Shown here: positions 53,530 through 61,734 of the stretch, piece after piece | Position numbering within the stretch: position 1 is the first letter of the stretch | Layout: each line of letters opens with the position of its first letter | Origin: Meghimatium bilineatum | Taxonomy: Eukaryota > Mollusca > Gastropoda > Stylommatophora > Philomycidae | NCBI GenBank assembly: GCA_034231615.1 | Contig: CM067319.1 | Location: forward strand, 2,686,501 to 2,750,500 | Reading direction: 5' to 3' | Length of the DNA stretch: 64,000 nt | Translations under genes and position numbers: made by a program | Notes under the pieces: generated by a model | What the model was told of the DNA's origin: nothing | Databases searched by the model: none | What the model saw: the letters and a program-made list of their open reading frames with translations, nothing else

Positions 53530-53790
53530 ATTTGTCAAGTGACATTCTTTCCCAAACATTGTCTTCATCATGGACATTCTAAACGCTTCTTAGTCCTGAG
53601 CTGGCAAGTCTACATTTGCCAGGGAAGTGTTCATACACTCATTAATATTGTTGGTTCGCTGTCTTCTTGGTCTTCCTCTTCTCCTGCCTGGAGTGCTGCC
53701 TTCAAGGATCAGCCTTCCCATGCTATCAACATGTCTCTTTAAGTGTCCCAAATACTGTATCTTCCTTCTTATGATAGTAATTAGAAGCCA
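53530..53790 (-). mobile_element. LINE ORF2 C-terminal fragment
   Basis: The minus strand reads, with gaps, YLGHLKRHVDSMGRLILEG, GRRRGRPRRQRTNNINECM and SLANVDLPAQD. Matches 10430-10640. Confidence 0.65.
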
Positions 53791-54039
53791 CCCTTCATAA
53801 TTTCAGTATTTTCAAATTTTTTATGTTCTTCTTTTTCTCTGTCCATGATATTTGTAGAATCTTTCCAATCGTAATCGTAATTTTTTAGTAGTTTGCGATG
53901 TCATCGTCGATTGCAATTTTTTAGTAGTTTGTGACATAACTCTGCTGGTTCATTTATATTAGTGAAATAGCTGCTTTATTGATGCTGAACTTGCTTCGAC
54001 CGACTTATAATGCAACCATACCTCCATAACCTCAGCTGG

Positions 54040-54215
54040 TGGAGTGCAAAAGGTACCGCATTGGTCTTGGCGGACCCAGGAGTTGCAGATAACCAAGATC
54101 CTAAAGTGGCTTCCCGTGGTGCACCCTGGAAAGATAAAAGACAGCTGCTCCTGCTCCTCATTGGATGCTTCAGCACACAGTGTCTACCAACGATGCGAAT
54201 AGTGTGGTGGTAAAA
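54040..54215 (-). mobile_element. Element A, copy 4 (partial)
   Basis: GCGGACCCAGGAGTTGCAGA and GTGGTGCACCCTGGAAAGAT match the other copies in reverse. The plus-strand frame reads DNQDPKVASRGAPWKDKRQ. Confidence 0.6.
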
Positions 54216-54837
54216 TCTTGTGCTGTACAGTCATCGGCATGGCAACATATAATTTGAATCTCTTTTGTCAAAGAGTGCGCTATGAAACCTGCACTGTCGT
54301 AATTAAAATACACATTTAATAAACATTTCAGAATATTGGATTATTTCTTACTTAAAATGATCACTTTTCGATGTCACAATGTTCATTTTACTTGTACTGT
54401 ATATGTTAATGATAATCACGAAGAAGGTATTGCGACAACCAAAAATATCGTTGAGTTCTTCCATCACGGTTGCCATTTTGGTGCTTTTCTCACCAAATCT
54501 GCTGCTTTTTCAAATCATCTAAAACCAAAATTTTTGAAATTGCACGGCCGCAGTAGTTTAGTTCTTTTCAAAAATTCGTTGGTACGTTTTGGTGCATTTT
54601 ATCATTATTTAGTGCTTTTTTTGGTTCTTTTTAACTCGTCAAATAATTTGTTTCGTTTTATTCAAAACTTTGGTTTATTTTTAAAAATATTGTGAACACT
54701 AATAAGTCGAACTCGTAATAAATAGTAAATAGAGCCGAAATTTAAAATTACATTGTGTATATAAATTAAAATATATACACAATCTTTCCATGATCTTTGC
54801 AATGGCTACACTACTGTTTAATTTACATTTGTGCATC

Positions 54838-55050
54838 ATAATGAAGAAGAAATACCCACAACATTTCAGGGCACATTGGCTAAATGGTTCGATATTTTTA
54901 AAATGGCTAATTAGAGTTGAAACAGATATCACGAAGTGTTATTGTATGTATTGTAGATGTCCAATAGCCGCGTGGGTAAAAGACATTGAGAGACACACTG
55001 AGACAACAAAACACAAGAAAACTAAACAACCATTCCATGAACAAAAATAA
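54838..55050 (+). mobile_element. hAT-type transposase N-terminal zinc-finger segment
   Basis: The 86-codon frame ends MKKKYPQHFRAHWLNGSIFL, KWLIRVETDITKCYCMYCRC and PIAAWVKDIERHTETTKHK. W-L spacing, C-x2-C and H-x4-H resemble the BED/TTF-type fingers at the start of hAT transposases and their domesticated relatives. It is followed by a stop. The transposase pieces at 56820-57385 and 60500-60770 could be from the same insertion. Confidence 0.6.
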
Positions 55051-55205
55051 CTTTCATTTAACACTCTCAGCAATGACGTGAAAGTAACGGAAACATGCAT
55101 ATCTTTATTCGTAGCAAGATAGTGTTCCCTAAGAGTAGTCTTAAGGTACACTTTAGTGGCAGTAAAAAATGCAAGAACCTAAAGCTTAGAAGATTGGTGG
55201 TAAAT

Positions 55206-56348
55206 ACTTAATAAAGTGAAGAGGTTACTATAAAATCCTAACTAACAATGAAAACAATAACTAACAGTACAACAAAGAACAATGACAATTTTCCACGTTA
55301 TGGTTCAACAGGGACCTTTCTCAAGTAACACATCACAATAAAAAGAAAAACTAATATAAAAATATTCAAAATTGGAATGACTAGGACATGTTTTTCTCAC
55401 CAAAAAACATTGCCCAGTGAAAATATACCACGTATGTCTAGTAGATGAAAACTTTCGTGCGTTTAATATGTGAGCAAATATTTGTGCACTGTTGATAAAC
55501 AGAAGTAGGACGAAGGACAATTGCTAGGGGTGATGAACGTATGTGTAATAGATAAGATCAAGTGGAGTCCCAACATGAGAGAAATGCAAAAACAGAGTTA
55601 GGGATGAGGGAGTGGGATGAAAGAAATAAAGGGGAAGGAAAGAGAATATCAAACAGTGTTTTAAAAAGAAATGAGTAGTTTGGGGGGGGGGCTACCAATA
55701 GATGCAGAGACTATAGAAATGTGTAGGAGGAATCAACAGTTGACAGCGTCTGGAATAGATGATGCATCAAAATATACACACATTCACATACAATCACACA
55801 ACCAAACATATAAAAATACATGACATCTGAACATAAACATTAATACATATGTGCACGGAATTTTTAAAAATGTGGTACATACAAATATAAGCGCATGTTT
55901 GTACCTACATTCATATACCTGTATACAGGTGTACATAGCCACACATAAATACACATGCCAACAGTCATACCCATATATACACATACATATATACATAAAA
56001 TTTAAGAAATACATATACAAATAATGTCTTTTACATAGTCAATACATAGATGTATGAAAGATACCCACACAAAATGCACAACCATGAAAATGTATCCATA
56101 CACAGATAAGGGTTCACACAAGAGTAAGTGTACAAAACATGTCCTAAAACAGGTGAAATGAACATGTCCTAGTAATTCCAATTTAGAATATTTTTATGGT
56201 TTTTTTTTTATTGTTGTGTTTCTTGAGAAAGGTCCCTGTTGGACCGTAACGTGGAAAATTGTCCTTATTCCTTGGTTTTATTGTTAGTTATTTCTTTCTT
56301 TATTTTTACATTGTTAGTTATGATTTTATAGTAGCCTCTTTATGTTAT
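55206..56348. mobile_element. Inverted-repeat element with Penelope-like ends
   Basis: The left arm (about 55206-55392) and right arm (about 56162-56348) are inverted copies of about 185 bp. Each holds CTTGAGAAAGGTCCCTG followed by TTGGACCGTAACGTGG (right) or its diverged mate (left), plus ACTATAAAAT and ACTAACAATG at the outer end. The inside is AC/AT-rich simple sequence with no coding frame. The motif resembles the long-terminal regions of Penelope-like elements, which often carry hammerhead ribozymes. It lies between two hAT pieces. Confidence 0.65.
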
Positions 56349-56369
56349 TCCGTATTTTTTATAATTTTG

Positions 56370-56580
56370 TCGTGCAGACATGTCAACTATTCGGTTTGCA
56401 TGATACCGTGGTTGCTGGTGCGCCTCTCGGCCTGGCACCTCTGATTTCAGCACCTGTGCTTGCTTGGGCAGGATTGTGACTGTGCTCGATATTGGGTTGG
56501 CCCGACCAATCTTAGTTTCCAGCCTCTGTTGGCTGGACTAAGCCCCATCTCCACGTCAAGGGGTTGGCCTCGATGAGGAT
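56370..56580 (-). mobile_element. L-I 5' end fragment
   Basis: On the minus strand it starts CTCATCGAGGCCAACCCCTT and continues GTGGAGATGGGGCTTAGTCC, equal to the first bases of the full L-I copy at 30965. It ends about 200 bp in, still within the 5' UTR. A 5'-end-only copy is unusual for a LINE, which normally loses its 5' end. Confidence 0.75.
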
Positions 56581-56819
56581 TCAAGAGTAAGAATTGAATA
56601 TATAGGCATGTTTAAATTAAACGACAGAAGAAGAAGAAAAAACATGGGCCATAAAAAAATGATTGACAGAACATGAAATTAAAGATTTGTAAAGACATGA
56701 TAACCAACGCCGAATGTCATGGGCTATAAGAAGCACAGTATTTACTACTTTTTCGTTTGGTTACTGCGACACTCTCCACTTTGTCGGACATCCTCTGACA
56801 TTTTGGTTTTTTATATAGC

Positions 56820-57385
56820 TTAGAAGATCAAAGTGTAGTTCAGTTATTTCAAATGTCCTCTTGCACCGTATTTCCAAAAATACTTGATATCTGATATTGA
56901 AAGCAGCAAATTCAGCTTATTAATTGATGAAAGCACTGATATTACTCCACTTAGCTACTTGGTATAGCAATAAGATATTTTTCCGTGAAAAAAACCCAGT
57001 TTAGTGTTACTTTTTTAGACAGTAGAACTGTGTAACTGTAACGCTGAAGCAACGTGCAATGCTCTTGAAAGAATGTTTGAAGAATAATGGACATGATTTG
57101 CAAAGACTAGTTGCACTAGGCACTGCACTGATAATGCATCTGTCATGACAGGTGTAAGCAATGGAGTGTACAGCAAAATTATTAAAGTTAGCATAGTATG
57201 ATCCTAGTTAGATGTGTGTATCGTGTTAGCTGAGTCACATGCTACAGCCGAGTGCATCCCCAGGATTCTATAGTTTATGATTAGAGAAGCATACAACTGG
57301 TTTCCCCCCCCCCTCACCACTTCGTCAAGCAAAGTACAGTGAGCTTTTTGCATTAATAAATGATTTGTTTGTTTTTCGTTCGCTC
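56820..57385 (+). mobile_element. hAT transposase remnant
   Basis: Broken frames read SKFSLLIDESTDITP, then CTDNASVMTGVSNGVYSKI, then ESHATAECIPR and MIREAYNWF. These are the DEST-D, D-N-A-x-V-M-x-G-x2-NGV and 'REAYNWF' blocks of hAT-type transposases (ZMYM/DUF4371-like). Several stops. Confidence 0.7.
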
Positions 57386-57439
57386 CATTGTAACCATCAC
57401 GGATATCCGTGCGATTTCCGCCAGGAGCGTGATTACGTT

Positions 57440-57500
57440 GTGCCACTGTTATGCGCCTTGTAGGCCTAGCACATCCGATTTCGGCATGCCTTGACAATTC
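57440..57500 (-). repeat. SINE-S-like fragment
   Basis: GGCCTAGCACATCCGATTTC is the reverse of the SINE-S central block; the rest is too diverged to define. Confidence 0.35.
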
Positions 57501-57539
57501 AGGTGGGCTACCCTTATCCTGTGACAGCCTCTATATCTG

Positions 57540-58574
57540 TCTCCAGGCACGCGTAGTGGCGACTCTTCGCCCAGACGATTTTTTCTCTCGTCTGACTCCA
57601 CTGTCTATGAACTCGCCTCGTGTAATTGGACGTGCTGTGCCTGTGCCTATTGGGTACTGAACCGTATCTCATCCGTGAGCCTTGTTTCTTAAAGGGAAGA
57701 ACTCAACAGAGGAGTTGGACCCTGGCTCTTTCGCCCTCTTAGCCGAGGTGTCGTTCACCGACATCGTGTACCCCTTGTCCAAGTTCGAGTCTCACACCAC
57801 GCGTTTGAGAGCAAGGCGTTCTCGAGCTGAGCGTCCTTGTCCCAATAGCGCATGAGCCCATCAGGTACTGAACCCTTTCTCTCTTCAATTGTATTTCTGG
57901 TGTAGGAAAACCTGACAGTAGAGTTGGATCAGGACTACCATCGTTGTCCCTTTCTTGCCTAAGCCCATCGGGAACAGAACCATTTCTCTTCGCGAGCATA
58001 TTTCCGGTTAGAAAGGCTCGACATTAGAGTTGAATTAGGTCTTCTTGCTTTACCAGCTACCAATGGATGGGTCTGGGTCTCTGTCTGTAAGGAACACAGG
58101 TAACTAGATGCTCGTCTCGAGCTGACGGATCTTGTAGTTCACCTTTCCTAGAGACGTTTCACTTTCTATATGCAGTTCACGCTGCCCTCTAGCACTGTTC
58201 TGCCCTTTCATTGTTTCATTGTACTCGGTATGAAATCTATTTGACTCTCGCCATGCATCTACCTTTACGTGCATTTTACATTGGCCGCCCCTCCAATGTT
58301 CGGACTAGACTGACTAGCTTCACTGTATGTCGACAGTGTCGTTATATGTGGTGATGCTGGTGGTGTCGGAGATATTGTCTGTCTCTTGTGCAGTCAAATC
58401 TCTTTCCATCTGCTACCTCCACATTCTCGGACACGATCCCCAAATGATTTGGCCAGAATCAGCTCGAGCTGCTGTATTTCTGTTTCCAGGGTGCACCGCG
58501 TGGAGGTAAATTTGGGATCTTGGTTATCTGCTAACCCTGGGTCCGCCTAGAGCAATGCGTTCCCTTCGCACCCC
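57540..58574. mobile_element. Element A, copy 2
   Basis: Same orientation and order as 7130-8240, with internal repeats at 57770-58020 and GTTTCCAGGGTGCACCGCGT near the right end. It joins element B at 58575 without a gap. The minus-strand frame keeps QITKIPNLPPRGAPWKQK before a stop. Confidence 0.65.
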
Positions 58575-58712
58575 ACATTAGAAATATTATTTCTAATCCT
58601 AACCTTACTCTAAGTACTTACCCGTAAGCTTGCCAAATCACACAACAAAGGTCAGAAAACACATCGAAACTAGAGCAAAGGTCACAGCGGAGAACTATAA
58701 TGTACTTCAGCC
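58575..58712 (+). repeat. Element B, copy 2
   Basis: Matches 5626-5765, starting at the same near-palindrome ATTAGAAATATTATTTCTAA. It abuts element A here. Confidence 0.7.
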
Positions 58713-58737
58713 TGTATGGACATAGAATCAGCTATTA

Positions 58738-58893
58738 TACCCGCCGAAGACGGATGTGTCGGGCCATTGGTGCAAATAAAACGACGACACAACGCATTTC
58801 CATTCTCTGGACTGCATCCTGCTGGAGATCTAGTAGTACTGCTACATGAGAGATCCAGCAGGAGTTTGAGAATGAACGCTGAAGAAGAATAAG
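58738..58893 (+). repeat. SINE-S2 copy, full length
   Basis: From AAGACGGATGTGTCGGGCCA through CTGCATCCTGCTGGAGATCT to GGAGTTTGAGAATGAACGCT and a GAAGAAGAA tail. It lies about 20 bp from the donor site of the 58916-59004 exon. Confidence 0.8.
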
Positions 58894-58915
58894 AGAAGCT
58901 ATCAAAAAACTTACC

Positions 58916-59004
58916 CCTCTCTTGTCCAAATATCCCTGAATATATTCTGATACATACAAACGGGAATCACGATTAACTTCGTAGTCATTACAATTATCTG
59001 CCAT
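58916..59004 (-). CDS. First coding exon of an unidentified gene
   Basis: The exon encodes MADNCNDYEVNRDSRLYVSE then YIQGYLDKR and GG of a Gly codon, before a consensus donor GG|GTAAGT. The frame is not shared with any repeat in the window. The SRLYVSEYIQGYLDKRG stretch is an amphipathic helix that loosely resembles the BH4 segment at the start of Bcl-2 family proteins, where an intron can also follow the Gly. I found no downstream exon (BH3 or the NWGR motif) between 50 and 58.9 kb on this strand, though a long intron could hide or exclude it. Treat the function as unknown. Confidence 0.45.
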
Positions 59005-59104
59005 TGTTACACGTTTTCCAACCAGTGGACTTTATAGTCTCCTTGCAACTTATGTCTGAAAACAGTGCAACAAACCAGTTGAAGTCTTTTGTAATCTATT
59101 ATGT

Positions 59105-59215
59105 CTAAAATTATGAAACACAACTGATAATTTCTATAGTCTAATCTACATCTAAAATTATGAAACACAACTGATGATTTCTATAGTCTAATCTACATCT
59201 AAAAGTATGAATAGT
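59105..59215. repeat. Tandem repeat, about 47-bp unit
   Basis: Two to three copies with TATAGTCTAATCTACATCTA and ATGAAACACAACTGAT. More diverged relatives seem to continue at 59560-59870 (blocks with TTTTCTAGACTAT and ATGAAACCACTAA). Confidence 0.75.
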
Positions 59216-59264
59216 TTAGGTTACAATTTGTAGACTAGGCCCCCACATCTTTAAAAATCTGCTC

Positions 59265-59535
59265 GGGTATTGCCAGAGCCCCAAAAGGGAAGTATATAAT
59301 AGCAACAGATAACCTTCGGTGCACATCATAAGAGATTTCTATGGAGATTTGGGGGGGGGGGTGGAGTTGGCTGTTTAATATCATAAGGGGCCAAGTGACT
59401 CAGAAGCCATGCCGAAGTCGGATTGTCAGGCTGAAAGGCGCAGATATACCAGAAAAGTCTGTAAACTATGGCACACCACGTTCCGTTTCTCTAACTACAT
59501 CTTGCTAATAATATGTAGGAGCTTGAGAAAAAATG
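59265..59535 (+). repeat. SINE-S copy
   Basis: Forward oriented, from GTATTGCCAGAGCCCCAAAA to TAGGAGCTTGAGAAAAAATG. It includes a ten-G run at about 59350. Confidence 0.75.
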
Positions 59536-60224
59536 AGAAGAATATTAAAGTTTAAGCACTAGAATTACTCTACATATGAAACGACTAGTCCTAAACACTT
59601 GATGTTTTCTATCTACGAATGAAACCACTGAACACGGCTGTTTTCTTGACTATACCATAAGTATGAAGCCATTAAATACGGTTGGTGTTTTCTAGATTAA
59701 ATAGGTACTATTAGTATGAAACCACTAAGCATGGTTACTGTTTTCTAGACTATTATACTTTAGAACCCACTAAAAACAGTACACTGTTGATGTTTTCTAT
59801 AGAGTCTAACTCTACGTATGAAAACTAAAAACAGTGAGATGTTTTCAATACTCTGTTCTATGATTGAAACCCTCTCGTTAAAACTGTCAACATGTTTTTG
59901 TTAGTGTTGTTTGTCTGACCGCACTAACTTTATAATAAAAATACACTCAAACATTTTGGATTTAATGCGCCTACATGCTTCAAAAATAGAACTTGGAAAC
60001 ATACTTGCTTGAAATAAAAACGCATACCCTAACACTGGCAGGATCTAAAATAAACTGTTGACGTTGTTTGCGGACTTGCCAAATGTACGTTAAGTTAATC
60101 CTATCTTGTTGACACGATTTCTTAAGTGTTCCAATTTTACTTTCTGTCCAAGCCACTTTAAGAATTAAAACTCCATAGATAGTGAAATAAAGTCACTTTA
60201 CCAATTGAGGATCTCTTACACAGA
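59536..60224. other. Diverged tandem-like spacer
   Basis: Mostly the degenerate repeat noted at 59105-59215. Nothing else seen. Confidence 0.4.
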
Positions 60225-60442
60225 ATAATGTCCACGTAGATCCGGAACCCAGACTCTGGAACACATACTTCAGGACTGCCCAACATACAAGTATCAGAGA
60301 CAGCAGAACGTACCAGAAGATACAGACTTGAGGCAAAAGCTATGGGGCAGCCGCTCTGACCAGGAAAAGATAATGGACTTTGCCCTGACGACAGACCTGA
60401 CAATATAACATGACAACATATGCTGAGCAGAAGAAGAAATGA
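60225..60442 (+). mobile_element. I-type LINE, extreme 3' fragment
   Basis: The frame reads SGTQTLEHILQDCPTYKYQR and DLRQKLWGSRSDQEKIMDFA, then a stop and an AGCAGAAGAAGAAA tail. It is the C-terminal finger region of an I-type ORF2, from a different subfamily than L-I but with the same kind of GAA tail. Confidence 0.75.
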
Positions 60443-60499
60443 AATCCCCAAAAAGTGGGGACTCAAAGCTATAACTTGTTTAGCGTATAGGTAAATCCG

Positions 60500-60770
60500 G
60501 CACGGTCAGATGGTATTTACAAAACACAAAATTCGAAATAGACTGAGCATCACGAGTTTGAAAGCTGTTCTGACTATTAAATATGGAAGGAAAAGATGTA
60601 AATGCTGTTTTGATTATAAACTACACAAGGATGTCCTTTAAAAAAAATGAATCATAATATGCTCATAAAAATGTGTTTCAATCATTATCATCTGACACAC
60701 AAGTACAGGCAGAAAATGCAACAGAAATTGAAGAAGACTTCCCTGACTCGGATTTGGCAGATCTTGAATA
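60500..60770 (+). mobile_element. hAT transposase C-terminal remnant
   Basis: Frames read RLSITSLKAVLTIKYGRKRC, KCCFDYKLHKDVL and, later, EIEEDFPDSDLADLE. The LxSLxAxLTIKxGxKR pattern is typical of the dimerisation end of hAT transposases. Confidence 0.5.
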
Positions 60771-60869
60771 GGGGCCTAAACATATTTCTAATAGTCAAGA
60801 ATTAGAATGTGAAAACTCGAAACATATTTTGAATATTATAGTTTTATTTGTGTTTTCTCATTATTTTGT

Positions 60870-61635
60870 ATGTACATTCTTGGCATGAGACTAGTGCTTT
60901 TGGCGCGTATGCCAGACCATCGTCTGCCAAAGATACTTCTCTATGGTGAGCTAGAGAAGGGTATAAGATCTCAAGGTGGCCAAAGGAAGCGCTACAAGGA
61001 CTCGTTAAAGAACTCACTGAAAGCCTTTGAAATAGACCACGATACATGGGAAGAACTTGCACAAAATAGATCTACATGGCGTTCTAAAATTAAAAAGAGC
61101 GCATAATCTTGTGAAAAGAAGAGAAATGCAGCAGCTCAACAGCGGAGAGCAGCTAGAAAGTCACGGATAGACCAAGATCCGTCTACAGTCGTCATTTCAT
61201 GTCCGAACTGTCCAAGGACATTTACAGATCAAATAGGGCTCATTAGCCATCTACTAACTCATAAAAATTCTTGAGACTAACGGGAATTGAACCAGTCCGT
61301 TCTACGGCACCAAATCGCCTAGCAACAATTGCACACGCGTTTTTCAGTACTTGACTAACCGCATCTCCAAAAAAAGATGCGATTTCATCAAGCCATTCAA
61401 ATCGTGCACACAGTCACCCGAACGGACCAATCGAGACAAGGACTATTACAACAACAACAAACATCCCGTACAGGTATTGAAATATCCTCAGTAACAACAA
61501 ACACATAACATAATATCCGTATTAGTTATATACTAATCTACTAACTCATAATCAAGGACACAACTAAAATTGAATTTTCAAAAGTGGATGTAACAAATGG
61601 TCATCATCACTTGTGATGGACGAACAACAAAAACA
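60870..61635 (+). mobile_element. LINE-4 copy, 3' end, split by a tRNA-like insertion
   Basis: The frame has ARMPDHRLPKILLYGELEKG, IRSQGGQRKRYKDSLKNSLK and DTWEELAQNRSTWRSKIKK. The C2H2-like finger region follows with a frame change (PNCPRTFTDQIGLISHL-like). The end is TCATCATCACTTGTGATGGA. 61264-61535 is a later insertion. Confidence 0.8.
61264..61535 (-). mobile_element. tRNA-like retroposon with 15-bp target duplication
   Basis: ATCTACTAACTCATA flanks both sides (61249-61263 and 61536-61550). On the minus strand the tRNA-like part (GGTTAGTCAAGTACTG, then GACTGGTTCAATTCCC) is near the 3' end, not the 5' end as in ordinary tRNA-SINEs. An AACAACAACAA-rich part is at the other end. 10966-11064 holds the tRNA-like part alone. 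Confidence 0.75.
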
Positions 61636-61734
61636 ACAGTGCTTTTGGCAAAAACATGTTGACAACACTAAATGCACCAGGAAAAAGACACATAGGGCCT
61701 AAATGAAAAAAAAAGATGCCTGACTGTCATTCAA

